Numbered from the stretch's first letter, positions 1 to 10,539 are shown. The stretch is DNA of 64,000 nt from Bacteroides fragilis NCTC 9343 (GCF_000025985.1 NC_003228.3:682001-746000); one strand, 5' to 3'. The notes: generated by a model from the letters alone, not told the origin. Made by a program: numbers and translations.

Positions 1-1
1 A

Positions 2-1429
2 GGATATCGGAAAAACTTTCTGAACAATGATCTTTGGGAGTTGAATGCCGGTTCACCTGATGGTCAGACTGCAGATGGTTCGGCTAATGAATATGCTTTG
101 CGTTCATTCTTCGGACGCTTGACTTACGACTATGATAATCGTTATTTGGTTGAGGCAAATATCCGTCGTGACGGAACTTCACGTATCTTTAAGGACTCAC
201 GTTGGGGAGTATTCCCATCTTTCTCTGGTGCATGGCGAATTATTAATGAGCCTTTCATGGAAGGAACCCGTAATGTGTTGTCAGATCTTAAGCTGAGAGG
301 CGGCTGGGGAGTTTTGGGTAATCAGGCTATTTCTTACTATTCTTACCAATCTGTACTTGATCAGGCTAATTATTCGTTTGGCGGAACTGTTGTACAGGGG
401 GTAGCACCGGTCGATGGAGCTAACCGCAATTTGATCTGGGAGACTACCGAGACTTTGAACTTTGGACTTGACATGGGGTTTCTGGGCAATCAATATACTT
501 TATCTATCGAAGGATACCGCAAATTGACGTATGATATTCTGATGAAATTACCCGTAAGTACCTTATATGGTTTAAATGCACCTTATCAAAATGCAGGTAA
601 AGTAAAGAATACCGGTTTGGAGATAACGGCAGGTTATAAATTGAATACTCATGGCTGGAATTTTCAGGTATCGGCAAATGCCGCATATAATAAGAATGAA
701 GTGATGGACCTGAAGAATGGTGGTGCACGCATTTGGAGTGGTAAATATTTCAACCAGGAAGGATATGCCATCAACTCTATCGGAGGATACATTGCCGAGG
801 GACTTTTTAAAACTGAAGAAGAGGTTGCTAATAGCGCAACGATTCCCGGCACTGATACAGCACCGGGCGACATCAAGTACCGTGATATTAATAACGATGG
901 AAAAATCGATGGAGAAGACCGTGTCTACATTGGTAACACCATGCCTAAGTGGACATTTGGCTTGAATCTGTTTGCCGAATGGAAAGGACTCGATGCTACT
1001 TTTCTGTTCCAGGGAGCAGCTGATGTGCAAGGCTATCTTGCAGGTCCGGGTGTAGTAGGTGAAATGATTGGAGCTAAGGGAAAGCCTTCTTATATGTATC
1101 GTGATTGTTGGGATGCTGAAACCAATCCGAATGGTAAGTTTCCGAGAGCATTCTCTTCTTATCGCCAGAACAACAGTATTTATAATCCCTCTTCTTTCTG
1201 GATTGTCAACTCTTCATATTTACGTTTGAAGAACTTCCAGTTGGGATATACACTTCCAAAAGAGTGGTGTAATATGATGGGAATTTCACGAATCAGAGTT
1301 TATTATAGCGGGCAGAATCTGCTTACCTTTACCAAATTTGATAAAGGGTTCGATCCGGAATCACCCGAAGGAGGAAGCTCTTATCCTCAGGTCAAAACAA
1401 ATACATTTGGTTTAAACATTACTTTCTGA
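2..1429 (+). CDS. SusC-like TonB-dependent outer-membrane transporter, C-terminal part (cut by window start)
   Basis: The reading frame is open from base 2 to the stop at 1429, about 475 residues, so the N-terminus (signal peptide, plug) lies outside the window. What remains is the C-terminal part of the 22-strand barrel of a SusC/RagA transporter, which imports oligosaccharides across the outer membrane using TonB energy. Visible family hallmarks are FFGRLTYDYDNRYLVEAN, RRDGTSRF-like and WGVFPSFSGAWRI, the motif YLRLKNFQLGYTLP, and the terminal aromatic residue (GLNITF). The SusD gene starts 12 bases after the stop, and three glycosidase genes follow on the same strand, so it is the importer of a polysaccharide utilisation locus. 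Confidence 0.93.
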   Translation, partial: GYRKNFLNNDLWELNAGSPDGQTADGSANEYALRSFFGRLTYDYDNRYLVEANIRRDGTSRIFKDSRWGVFPSFSGAWRIINEPFMEGTRNVLSDLKLRGGWGVLGNQAISYYSYQSVLDQANYSFGGTVVQGVAPVDGANRNLIWETTETLNFGLDMGFLGNQYTLSIEGYRKLTYDILMKLPVSTLYGLNAPYQNAGKVKNTGLEITAGYKLNTHGWNFQVSANAAYNKNEVMDLKNGGARIWSGKYFNQEGYAINSIGGYIAEGLFKTEEEVANSATIPGTDTAPGDIKYRDINNDGKIDGEDRVYIGNTMPKWTFGLNLFAEWKGLDATFLFQGAADVQGYLAGPGVVGEMIGAKGKPSYMYRDCWDAETNPNGKFPRAFSSYRQNNSIYNPSSFWIVNSSYLRLKNFQLGYTLPKEWCNMMGISRIRVYYSGQNLLTFTKFDKGFDPESPEGGSSYPQVKTNTFGLNITF

Positions 1430-1441
1430 TAGATAATACAT

Positions 1442-3010
1442 ATGAAAAAGATAATATATAGTTTGTTGTTTGCCGCTTTGTTCTCGGCATGTAGTACCGA
1501 TTTTCTAGATCGGAATCCTTTGGACAAACCTTCAAACGAAGCCTTTTGGAGAACTGAAAAAGATGCCATGGCCGCAGCTACAGGGTGTTATAATGGTTGG
1601 TTTTCTATGGATGAAGTGATTTATGCCGACTGTGCGTCGGATAATGCTTATAATCCTTTTACTTGGGAAGGCTGGGCGGTACAGGCTGCAGGTACAGCGA
1701 CCCCGACCGATCCGGGTTATAGCTATATGGGGTATGGAAACATGGTTCGCTATAATAATTTCCTGGAGAATATCCATCGCCCCGAAATGAATGAAGATTT
1801 ACGCAAACGCTTGATAGCCGAAGTACGTTTTCTGCGTGCATGGGATTATTTTCAGAAAGTGGCGCATTATGGTGATGTGCCCTTGGTAACTTCCGTTCTT
1901 GAAATTAAAAATGCCAATTTGCCACGTACTGAGAAAGCGAAAGTGGTTGAGTTTATCTTGAAAGAACTGAAAGAGATCGCTCCGCAACTTCCCGAATCTT
2001 ACTCCGGAAGTGATGTCGGACGTATAACTCGTGGTGCAGCTTTGACACTGAAAGCTCGTCTGGAACTGTTCGAACATCAGTATGATGATTGTATGGCTAC
2101 TTGTAGCGAAGTAATGGGATTGGGCTACGAACTGTTTCTTGATTATAAAGGTTTGTTTAAGATTGCGAATGAAAATAATTCGGAAGTTATTCTGGATGTA
2201 CAATATGTAGAAAGCCTGTACGGTAACTGGGTTTTGGGAGTATTGCCTCCGGCCAGTGTGGGCGGATGGTGTTCTATCAATCCTACTCAATCACTGGTAG
2301 ATGCTTTTGAGTGTGAAGATGGAAAAACAATCGAAGAGTCTGAGGTATATGATCCGAAAGAACCTTACCTGCACAGAGACCCTCGTTTGGCTGTTACCGT
2401 ATTAGCTCCGGGAAATCTATACGAAGGAAAACGTTATGACCCAATCGATGTGAAAGATCCGAATGGAGATTATTATGCTCCCTACGGACGTTCTAAAACA
2501 GGATATCTAGTTCGTAAATATGTGGACGATTTGTCTGATTATGCAGATATGTGGGATTGTGGTATGAATGCCATTGTTATGCGTTATGCAGAAGTGCTGT
2601 TGATGTATGCCGAATGTAAAATAGAGCTGAATCAGATTGATAATTCCGTTTACGATATTTTGGACGACATACGTACCCGTGCTAAAATGCCGGTTGTAGA
2701 CAGGACCCGATATACCGGTCAGGAGAAATTGCGTGAATTACTCAGAAGAGAAAGACGTGTGGAGCTTGCTATGGAAGGACTTCGGTGGTTCGATATTTGC
2801 CGTTGGAAAATCGGTGAACAAGTGTTGAACGGGAAGGTATATGGTTGTTTACTTGGAACGGTCGATCCTGTAACCGGTGCCCTTTCATTGACAAATGAAC
2901 GAATTTTTGTTGAGAACCGGAAATTTGATCCGGCAAAGCATTATCTGTGGCCTATTCCGCAGACAGTGATTGATGCCACTCCGGCAATTGTACAAAATCC
3001 CCATTATTAA
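1442..3010 (+). CDS. SusD/RagB family surface glycan-binding lipoprotein
   Basis: This 522-residue protein starts with a lipoprotein signal (LLFAALFSAC, lipidated Cys17), followed by FLDRNPLDKPSNEAFW, the usual SusD N-terminus. The tetratricopeptide-like core (FLRAWDYFQKVAHYGDVPL, ALTLKARLELF) and the C-terminal signature (RRERRVELAMEGLRWFDICRW, then LWPIPQ) are complete. SusD proteins sit on the cell surface as a lid over the SusC barrel and bind the glycan. Pairing with the truncated SusC 12 bases upstream is direct. The sugar bound cannot be read from the sequence; the downstream enzymes suggest a galactose- and arabinose- or xylose-containing plant glycan. Confidence 0.95.
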   Translation: MKKIIYSLLFAALFSACSTDFLDRNPLDKPSNEAFWRTEKDAMAAATGCYNGWFSMDEVIYADCASDNAYNPFTWEGWAVQAAGTATPTDPGYSYMGYGNMVRYNNFLENIHRPEMNEDLRKRLIAEVRFLRAWDYFQKVAHYGDVPLVTSVLEIKNANLPRTEKAKVVEFILKELKEIAPQLPESYSGSDVGRITRGAALTLKARLELFEHQYDDCMATCSEVMGLGYELFLDYKGLFKIANENNSEVILDVQYVESLYGNWVLGVLPPASVGGWCSINPTQSLVDAFECEDGKTIEESEVYDPKEPYLHRDPRLAVTVLAPGNLYEGKRYDPIDVKDPNGDYYAPYGRSKTGYLVRKYVDDLSDYADMWDCGMNAIVMRYAEVLLMYAECKIELNQIDNSVYDILDDIRTRAKMPVVDRTRYTGQEKLRELLRRERRVELAMEGLRWFDICRWKIGEQVLNGKVYGCLLGTVDPVTGALSLTNERIFVENRKFDPAKHYLWPIPQTVIDATPAIVQNPHY

Positions 3011-3028
3011 TTTCTCTCTATTTGATAT

Positions 3029-5956
3029 ATGGTTAAGGTAACAGAGATGTTTTTCAGGATATTTTTTTTCTGTAGTATGCTTGTATTCTGCTCCTTCCCT
3101 GCATTGGCAGGGGAGGCAGAGGCAAGAGTGGTGTTGAACATGAATACCGGTTGGGCTTTTCATCGGGGAGAAGTTGAAAGCGGTGGGCAGCCCGGTTTGG
3201 ATGATTCCGGTTGGATAGCAGCTATCATCCCTCATATTATGCAATTAGAGAAGAAGCATTGTGGAGGAGATATTATTTATGATGGAGTCGGGTGGTATCG
3301 ACGTACTTTCAGAGTACCGTCACAATACAAAGACAAACAAATAAAAATTTCGTTTGAAGGAGTCATGAATGCTTGTGAAGTCTATTTGAACGGACAGAAG
3401 ATTAGTGCTCATCGGGGAGGTTATGTCGGTTTTGTAACAGATATTACTACCCGGATAAACTGGGACCGGGACAATCTGCTGGCAGTTCGGGTTTCTGCCG
3501 AATATGATCCACTTACACCTCCTGGAAAACCACAGGCAGGTATGGACTTCTATTACTATAGCGGGATTTATAGAGATGTGGAAATGGTTATCAGTGATCC
3601 GTTACATATCACTCATGCTTTAGAAGAGGAAGAGGTAGCTGGAGGAGGCATCTTTGTTACTTATCCGGTAGTCGGAAAAGAAAAAGCCGTGACCCATGTT
3701 AAGGCTCATGTCAGAAACGAAGGGAAACGAAAGAGGAAAGCCCAACTTCGTACACAACTGATAGATAAGAGTGGAAAAATAGTGGCCTGTCAATTGACTC
3801 CTTTTCGGTTGTCAGCCGGTGAGGCCATTCATCTGGAGCAAAATCTGGAAATAGTACATCCATCGTTATGGCATCCCTATGATCCAAACTTGTATACGTT
3901 GCAAAATGAGATTGTTGAAAACGGTAAGGTTGTAGATTGTCATACTGAATCCATAGGTATACGTACTATTGCTTATACCCGCGACGGAGGTTTCTATATT
4001 AATGGCGAATCACTTTATCTGCGTGGAGCCAATCGCCATCAGGCATTTGCACATATAGGAGATGCAGCTGCTAATTCTATGCAAGAAAGAGATGTGATCG
4101 ATTTGAAGCGGGGCGGATGCAATGCCGTCAGAGCAGCTCATTATCCGCAGGATCCTGCATTTTTGGCTGCTTGTGATAAGTACGGGTTGCTGGTAGTGGA
4201 GTGTATCCCCGGATGGCAGTATTTCAAGAACGATTCTACATTCATTTCCCGTCTTTATGAAGTTGGGAAGCAAATGATTCGTCGGGATAGGAATCACCCT
4301 TCCGTCATACTATGGGAAACAGCGCTTAATGAAAGCCGCTATCCGGCAGAGATAGCCCGGAATCTATATGCTATAGCACATATCGAATATCCCGGAGATC
4401 AGATGTACACTGCCGGCGACTACTTTGGACATGCAGACCGGGTAGACTGTTTCGATGTTTTTTATAAACAGGTATCCCGTTTTCCAAAAGACGGTGATGT
4501 GATGAGTAATTATCCGGAGGACCAGATCGCAGTGAAACCTTTGTTTTGTCGTGAGTGGGGTGACGGAGTAGGAGAAAAACCTAGGGTAAGCCTGATGGAA
4601 AATGAAGAAGAGCAATTGAAACAGTGCAGAGGGCGTTTTTTGCAACTTAACGGGCATGGATATTTCGACTGGTGCATGCTTGATGCTAATCCCAGAATGG
4701 GAGGACATTTTTTGTGGAGTTATAATGATTATGCACGTGGAGCAGAGCAGGAAACCATGTTTTGTGGGATAGTCGATATAAACAGATATCCTAAGTTCAG
4801 TTACTATATGATGCAGAGCATGCGTGATAAAGAAATATCCCAACCGGGATTATATGATGGGCCGATGGTATTTATTGCATCACAAAACACTGCTTCACGT
4901 TATGTTTCGTCAGTAAATGAGATCACCGTATTTTCCAATTGTGACGAAGTACGCCTTTTCCGTAATCATCATTTGATTGGAAAACAGATGCGTAAGGAGC
5001 GTACTCCTCTCTATCGTTCCATTGTAGAAAAAGGTGGGAGTCCCTGTTATGTTTTTAATGCCGGTACTTATGAGGCCGGTGAATTAGTGGCAGAAGGGAT
5101 AGTAGATGGAAAAGTCGTTGCTACCCACAGTGTACGCACTCCGGAACAACCTCGACAGGTCAAAATCTGGTTGAAGGAAGAGAATATACAACCTGTGGCG
5201 GACGGATCGGATATGATTCCTGTCTACTTTAAGGTCTGTGATTCAAATGGTACTCTTGTCAATACATCGGATGTCCGGATACATATTTCCGTATCCGGTG
5301 AGGGAAGTCTGATCGGGGATGGAATAGAGCGTATCGGGATTAATCCCCAGTTGGTGGAAGGCGGAGTAGGATATGCGCTGATACGAACGACTTGTCGTCC
5401 CGGTAAAATTCATATTTCGGTTACGGCAGACGGACTCCGGGGGGACACCCGGGAAATTGTAACCCGGAGATACGACGGGGTATTTGTACCTGAAGGGTAT
5501 CACGTTCCCTATTCCGGAGATGAAGAAGAGGGAGTTGTTGTAAAGGCTACTGCTTGGGAAAACGTCATCCGTACAAAAACTCCGTTAAAAGTGGTTCGGG
5601 TTGAGGCTACTTCGGAACAGAAACGCTATGAGGCTTCTCATATTACAGATGGAGATGATTTTTCATGGTGGATTGCTGATGATGAATCTCAGCCCCAGAT
5701 CGTTCTACTTGAATTGGAACGATCTGTGAATGTGTTTGCCAGTCGGATTCGTTTTCAGAAGGATAGTTCTACTTATACCCATAAAGTCGAAATTTCTATC
5801 GACGGAAAGAATTGGGAGACTCTATACGAACGAGAATGTACCGGATGGGATTTTAAGCCTGTGCAGATCGGTAAGGAACTGAAATATATGCGCCTTACCA
5901 TTGAGAAAAGCTCGGAGGGAGCAGCCGGATTGGCTGAAGTTACATTGTATCAATAA
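3029..5956 (+). CDS. Glycoside hydrolase family 2 protein (beta-galactosidase-like) with C-terminal F5/8 type C domain
   Basis: The 975-residue protein has a signal peptide (hydrophobic stretch to about residue 28), a jelly-roll sugar-binding domain (GVGWYRRTF, then FEGVMNACEVYLNGQ), an immunoglobulin-like domain and a TIM barrel. The expected acid/base Glu is E435 (LNES) and the nucleophile is E509 (CREWGD). DUF4982/Ig-like modules follow, and a discoidin-like F5/8C carbohydrate-binding domain occupies about residues 850-975. GH2 enzymes release terminal beta-linked galactose, mannose or glucuronate; galactosidase is the best guess because GH35 is adjacent. An alternative start at Met7 (3047) has the better AAGG spacing. 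It ends exactly where the next gene starts, which suggests coupled translation. Confidence 0.88.
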   Translation: MVKVTEMFFRIFFFCSMLVFCSFPALAGEAEARVVLNMNTGWAFHRGEVESGGQPGLDDSGWIAAIIPHIMQLEKKHCGGDIIYDGVGWYRRTFRVPSQYKDKQIKISFEGVMNACEVYLNGQKISAHRGGYVGFVTDITTRINWDRDNLLAVRVSAEYDPLTPPGKPQAGMDFYYYSGIYRDVEMVISDPLHITHALEEEEVAGGGIFVTYPVVGKEKAVTHVKAHVRNEGKRKRKAQLRTQLIDKSGKIVACQLTPFRLSAGEAIHLEQNLEIVHPSLWHPYDPNLYTLQNEIVENGKVVDCHTESIGIRTIAYTRDGGFYINGESLYLRGANRHQAFAHIGDAAANSMQERDVIDLKRGGCNAVRAAHYPQDPAFLAACDKYGLLVVECIPGWQYFKNDSTFISRLYEVGKQMIRRDRNHPSVILWETALNESRYPAEIARNLYAIAHIEYPGDQMYTAGDYFGHADRVDCFDVFYKQVSRFPKDGDVMSNYPEDQIAVKPLFCREWGDGVGEKPRVSLMENEEEQLKQCRGRFLQLNGHGYFDWCMLDANPRMGGHFLWSYNDYARGAEQETMFCGIVDINRYPKFSYYMMQSMRDKEISQPGLYDGPMVFIASQNTASRYVSSVNEITVFSNCDEVRLFRNHHLIGKQMRKERTPLYRSIVEKGGSPCYVFNAGTYEAGELVAEGIVDGKVVATHSVRTPEQPRQVKIWLKEENIQPVADGSDMIPVYFKVCDSNGTLVNTSDVRIHISVSGEGSLIGDGIERIGINPQLVEGGVGYALIRTTCRPGKIHISVTADGLRGDTREIVTRRYDGVFVPEGYHVPYSGDEEEGVVVKATAWENVIRTKTPLKVVRVEATSEQKRYEASHITDGDDFSWWIADDESQPQIVLLELERSVNVFASRIRFQKDSSTYTHKVEISIDGKNWETLYERECTGWDFKPVQIGKELKYMRLTIEKSSEGAAGLAEVTLYQ

Positions 5957-8752
5957 ATGAAAAAAGTAATGAATATGAATTATCGAAGTTTGACTCTATC
6001 CATTCTGTTAGGAATGATAGTACATTTCACTGTGGAGGCACAGACCTTGCCGGAGAAGCAATTTTTCCATCCCGACCGGGTGAAATATGACAAAGATTGT
6101 TTTACTATCGAAGGAAAGGATATTTTTATACTCAGTGCTGCGTTCCATTACTTCCGTTGCCCGCAGGAATTGTGGCGTGACCGCTTCCGGAAGATAAAAG
6201 AAGCCGGATTCAATACTGTGGAAACCTATGTCCCCTGGAATTGGCATGAACGGAATATGCCGAAGAGTGTGGACGACTATTCGCAATGCAATTTTGATGA
6301 TCTGAAAGCATGGCTGCATATGGCACATGAAGAGTTCGGATTGTATACCATTGTCCGTCCCGGTCCTTTTATTTGTGCCGAGTGGGCCGGTGGTGCTTAT
6401 CCGCGCTGGCTTGCCAAATTTTGCCCGGACAGCTATGATACCAGTTTCTGGCTTCGGAGCAACCATCCTGAGCACATGAAATGGTCGGAGCATTGGTACA
6501 ATGCTGTTTGCCGGGTATTTAGTGAGGAACAACTCACTCGTAAGCAACCGGGTGAGAAGGGTATCATAATGGTACAATTGGAGAATGAATACATTTACTT
6601 TGATATGGAGTCCGAGAAAAAGGAAGAATTTCTGCGGGTACTTTCGGATGCTTGCATCCGAAATGGCATTGATGTCCCTCTTTTTACTTGTGTGACTCCC
6701 GAAGTGCGCGGTTCTCATGATCCGGTGATCAGCCAGCTGTTTGACATGGATAATCAATATGTATGGTGGAATATGCACGAGGCTAAATCACGTATAGAGA
6801 AGTTAAAGGCCGAACAACCCAATGCACCTGCATTTGTGTGTGAGTTGCAAGGTGGCTGGTTCTCTACCGTCGGTGGGCGTCTGAGTGAAGACAGTTATCT
6901 GGACGGACGTCATGCCCGGGGGATGGCTTTGATGGCTATGGCGGGTGGTTCTACCGGATTGAATTATTATATGTTCTTTGGCGGTACTCATTTTGCCGGA
7001 TGGGGAGCCCGTCGTATGACTACTACTTATGATTATGGAGCTCCGCTAAAGGAAAACGGAGGGGTCGGTGAGAAATACGCTGCAGTGAAAGGAATTGGTG
7101 AGGTGGTCGATAAGTTCGGGGGACTGCTTGTCAGAAGTCGGCCTGTCCGGTTCGATGTGCAAGGAGCCGATAACCTGACTATTGGGATTCGCCGGGCTGC
7201 CGACGGAACTTTGTTTGTCTTTCTGTTGAATCGTGATAAAAAACAGGCATTCCGTCAATTAGTCAATTTGACTGTTGAAGGGAAACCCATGAGGATAGAT
7301 TGTCAGTTGGCAGCTTTGGATAGTAAGTTGCTGGTGGTGCACGCCGGAACTGATACGGTGGAGTGGTATCCGCGTGAACAAACTTTGCCGGAACGTCCGG
7401 TCGCTTTACCTTTACCTATCACTATTACAGATGTCTGGCGGAAAGACGAAGACTTTCGTGGAGACTGGATACCGTTGCGTAAAGGTAAATCTCTTCCCGA
7501 GTTGGGAGTCAATGATTGCCGTTATTCAATGTATCGTAGTCAGGTGAATCTTACCCAGAAAGAAGTTGACCGCTATGGTTCGCTGGTTTTTGAACTCTTC
7601 ACCGGTGATCCTGTTTACGTCCGCGTGAATGGGGAATTTGCTGAGCGTGTATCGAAGGACGAGCTGGACAATACTTTTATCGTATCCGGGCTTTTACACA
7701 AAGGCGTTAACGAGATCATTGCCATTTACGAGAACCGGGGGCATGCTCACGGATACCGTCCGATGGAGGAATTAAGCGGAGTCAAGCAGGCCGGTTTCGG
7801 ACGCAGGCAGACAGGTATTCAGCCTATTGAAGAATGGTTTGTAAAATCTGTCGGAACGGACGAGCCCCGTTTGATGCCCGCTGTATTTGCTGAAGATGCG
7901 GGGTGGGAAAAAATTCTGCTCGATCAGCAAACGATTGATAACCTGGCTACCTTGCAAATTGCCGGATTGGAGAAACCGAAATGGCCTGCTGCCTGGATTT
8001 TACAGGAGAAAGCCGGTTGTGCCGTCTATCGTACATGTATCCGCTGGACACCAGAAATGATTCGTGAAGGGATGACTGTCCTTGAATTTGGTTGTATAGA
8101 TGATGCCGGAACCTTATGGGTGAATGGTGTGGAAGTAGGTACGCACGAAGAGTGGGATAAACCTTATGTAATCAATGTGGCCCCTTTCATTCACGAGGGC
8201 GATAATGAGATAGCTATGGTGGTGAGTAACCGGAGCGGGGCAGGTGGTCTGCTCAAGGGAGTCCGTTTAAAACAGGAGTTCGAGGTGATCAAGAAGCTGA
8301 ACTGGGAAGTTTCCACCGATCTCGGAGGAATCTGTCAGGACTGGAATTTGGGAACGGGAAGCACAGAGGGCTGGTCTGTTGTGAAGTTATCAGCCGATTA
8401 TCCTTTGGTGCGTAAAGGAGAGCTAACCGGAACAGTCGATGGCGGACGGGATGCATTGCTTACCTGGTATCGTCTCGAATTCAATATGCCCCGGAAAAAT
8501 CCTTCGGTATGGATTCCCTGGAAGCTGATTGTAAATGCTACCGGAACGGGATATATGTGGTTGAACGGACACAATATCGGACGCTATTGGGAAGAGGGGC
8601 CGCAACGAGAGTTCTATCTTCCGGAGTGTTGGTTACGTGCCGGAGAAAAGAATGTGATAATACTTGGATTACGTCAGTCCGAAACGAAAGGTGCCTGCCT
8701 GTTTGGTGCTGAGGTGGCTCCTTATACAGAGGATGTCGAATGTATGGAATAA
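5957..8752 (+). CDS. Glycoside hydrolase family 35 beta-galactosidase
   Basis: This 931-residue secreted enzyme has a signal peptide ending near VEAQ and a GH35 catalytic barrel with the family motifs VPWNWHE, VRPGPFICAEWAGGAYP and LENEY. Acid/base Glu211 lies in LENEY and nucleophile Glu296 in CELQGGW. The C-terminal half holds the jelly-roll domains usual in large GH35 proteins (GTLWVNG, YMWLNGHNIGRYWEEGPQ). The family removes non-reducing-end beta-galactose. The start codon abuts the GH2 stop codon and the GH43 gene follows after 11 bases, so the three enzymes form one transcription unit. The two galactosidase-like enzymes probably act on different linkages or chain positions. Confidence 0.92.
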   Translation: MKKVMNMNYRSLTLSILLGMIVHFTVEAQTLPEKQFFHPDRVKYDKDCFTIEGKDIFILSAAFHYFRCPQELWRDRFRKIKEAGFNTVETYVPWNWHERNMPKSVDDYSQCNFDDLKAWLHMAHEEFGLYTIVRPGPFICAEWAGGAYPRWLAKFCPDSYDTSFWLRSNHPEHMKWSEHWYNAVCRVFSEEQLTRKQPGEKGIIMVQLENEYIYFDMESEKKEEFLRVLSDACIRNGIDVPLFTCVTPEVRGSHDPVISQLFDMDNQYVWWNMHEAKSRIEKLKAEQPNAPAFVCELQGGWFSTVGGRLSEDSYLDGRHARGMALMAMAGGSTGLNYYMFFGGTHFAGWGARRMTTTYDYGAPLKENGGVGEKYAAVKGIGEVVDKFGGLLVRSRPVRFDVQGADNLTIGIRRAADGTLFVFLLNRDKKQAFRQLVNLTVEGKPMRIDCQLAALDSKLLVVHAGTDTVEWYPREQTLPERPVALPLPITITDVWRKDEDFRGDWIPLRKGKSLPELGVNDCRYSMYRSQVNLTQKEVDRYGSLVFELFTGDPVYVRVNGEFAERVSKDELDNTFIVSGLLHKGVNEIIAIYENRGHAHGYRPMEELSGVKQAGFGRRQTGIQPIEEWFVKSVGTDEPRLMPAVFAEDAGWEKILLDQQTIDNLATLQIAGLEKPKWPAAWILQEKAGCAVYRTCIRWTPEMIREGMTVLEFGCIDDAGTLWVNGVEVGTHEEWDKPYVINVAPFIHEGDNEIAMVVSNRSGAGGLLKGVRLKQEFEVIKKLNWEVSTDLGGICQDWNLGTGSTEGWSVVKLSADYPLVRKGELTGTVDGGRDALLTWYRLEFNMPRKNPSVWIPWKLIVNATGTGYMWLNGHNIGRYWEEGPQREFYLPECWLRAGEKNVIILGLRQSETKGACLFGAEVAPYTEDVECME

Positions 8753-8763
8753 TAAGAGCTGTC

Positions 8764-10344
8764 ATGAAAAAATATTTGTATGTATTGATTGCATGGATGT
8801 TGCCTTTATGTAGCATCCATGCACAAGCTCCGGTCTGGAATCCGGATAATGGAAATGGGACGTTTACTAATCCTATTATGTGGGGTGACTGGCCTGATCC
8901 GGATGTGATCCGGGTGGGCGATGACTTCTATTTTGTCTCCACAAGTATGCATTATGTTCCCGGTTGTCCCATTGCCACATCGAAAGATTTGGTGAATTGG
9001 AAGATGGCAGGATATGCTGTCGACCGATACGATGAAGATGCACGCTATGATTTGAAGGGGGGCGATCGTTATCTGCGTGGATCATGGGCTGCCACTATCC
9101 GTCATCATAACGGTAAATTCTATGTTGGCTTTTGCACTCCTTCTTGGGAAGGAGAGGGCCCCGGGCACTTTTCCATTTGCATTGCCGATGATGTGAAAGG
9201 CCCTTGGGAACGGACTATCTTTCCGGAATACCTGTATGATCCGGGATTACTGTTCGATGACGATGGCAAAGTATATGTTTTCCACGGACAAGGGACACTG
9301 TATGTTACAGAGCTGGCTTCCGATGCTAAATCTGTGAAGGGAGAGAAAGTGAAGATATGGGATAAGCGATTTAAGAATGCCCATGAATTCGGAGGAGGCT
9401 ATGGTATGGAAGGTGCCCATGCTTATAAGATCAACGGGAAGTATTATCTCACTTGTCCGGCCGGTGGAACCGAAGGCTGGCAAATATGTCTGCGTTCCGA
9501 TAACATCTATGGACCCTACGAACATAAACTGATCATGAATGATTCCGGTTCTTATCCCCCCAACGGTTTGCATCAGGGGGGGATGGTGCAGTTGAAGAAT
9601 GGTGACTGGTGGTTTATTATCATGCAAGACAGAGGCCCTATCGGGCGTGTACCTCATTTGGTACCGGTGAAATGGGTAGATGGATGGCCGATGCTTGGCA
9701 GTGGTGGTAAAGACATTATTACCTATCCGAAACCTGAGGTCGGAAAGACCTATCCGTTCGCTTCTCCTGCCACAACGGATGAATTCAATACATCTTCGCT
9801 CGGACTTCAATGGCAGTGGAACCATAATCCGGACAATAGCCGTTGGTCCCTGAAGGAACGGAAAGGACATATGCGACTGAAAGCCTCGTATGCCGAATCG
9901 TTGAAGACAGCCCGCAATACATTGACCCAGAGGGTACAGGGACCTTCTTCCGAAGCAACAGTCGAACTGGATGTCTCCGGACTGAAAGACGGAAATGTAG
10001 CCGGTTTCGGTGTATTTGAATTCCCCTATGCCTATGTGGCTGTAGAGCAGACTAATGGTGAAAAGAAAATTGTAATGTGTAATGATGGTCAAACGATTGA
10101 AACAATCGATCGTTTTGAAGGGAACAAAATATGGATACGTGCCCGTGTGATGGATGTAGGTTTCCGTGCCGTTTTCTATTACAGTACCGATGGCAAGTAT
10201 TTCCTTCCCATCGGTAATGAACTTAGTATGGGGCTTGGGCTGGTCTGGACTGCCAATCGTTTTGCCTTATTCAATTTTAGTAAGGAGAAAGCGGGAGAAG
10301 ACGGATATACCGATTTTAATTGGTTCCGTTTCACCAATAAATAA
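8764..10344 (+). CDS. Glycoside hydrolase family 43 protein (xylosidase/arabinofuranosidase type)
   Basis: The start at 8764 (MKKYLYVLIAW) is preferred over an upstream in-frame ATG at 8740 because it gives a clean signal peptide ending in SIHAQ; the product is 526 residues. A five-bladed beta-propeller carries GH43 motifs: WPDPDVIRV with the base Asp45, YDPGLLFDDDG with the pKa-setting Asp, and GMEGAHAY with the acid Glu216. The last ~190 residues form the concanavalin-like C-terminal domain (GH43_C2) often fused to such enzymes. The family cleaves alpha-arabinofuranose or beta-xylose. It ends the PUL operon; no regulator of this locus lies inside the window. Confidence 0.9.
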   Translation: MKKYLYVLIAWMLPLCSIHAQAPVWNPDNGNGTFTNPIMWGDWPDPDVIRVGDDFYFVSTSMHYVPGCPIATSKDLVNWKMAGYAVDRYDEDARYDLKGGDRYLRGSWAATIRHHNGKFYVGFCTPSWEGEGPGHFSICIADDVKGPWERTIFPEYLYDPGLLFDDDGKVYVFHGQGTLYVTELASDAKSVKGEKVKIWDKRFKNAHEFGGGYGMEGAHAYKINGKYYLTCPAGGTEGWQICLRSDNIYGPYEHKLIMNDSGSYPPNGLHQGGMVQLKNGDWWFIIMQDRGPIGRVPHLVPVKWVDGWPMLGSGGKDIITYPKPEVGKTYPFASPATTDEFNTSSLGLQWQWNHNPDNSRWSLKERKGHMRLKASYAESLKTARNTLTQRVQGPSSEATVELDVSGLKDGNVAGFGVFEFPYAYVAVEQTNGEKKIVMCNDGQTIETIDRFEGNKIWIRARVMDVGFRAVFYYSTDGKYFLPIGNELSMGLGLVWTANRFALFNFSKEKAGEDGYTDFNWFRFTNK

Positions 10345-10381
10345 TAAAAGGCGGGGATAACCTTTTCGCCATAGATTGGGA

Positions 10382-10502
10382 GTGTGCCGAAACTCATTGC
10401 AGAGTAACATAGAGTTCCACAGAACGAATTTAACCTATTGATAGCTAATGATATTTATTAGTATAAATCCGTGTAAGCTGTGATGAGTGCGAGTTTCGAC
10501 AT
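10382..10502. repeat. Short dispersed inverted-repeat element, copy 1
   Basis: The intergenic segment is bounded by CGAAACTC (10388-10395) and its inverse GAGTTTCG (10491-10498). It contains GCAGAGTAACATAGAG, related to GCAGAGTAACACTGAG in the second copy at 56669-56777. Both copies lack an ORF and lie downstream or between genes. It resembles small palindromic intergenic repeats. No transposase is seen. Confidence 0.5.
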
Positions 10503-10539
10503 ACTTTCAATCTGTGGCGATTTCAGGTATATGGCACAT

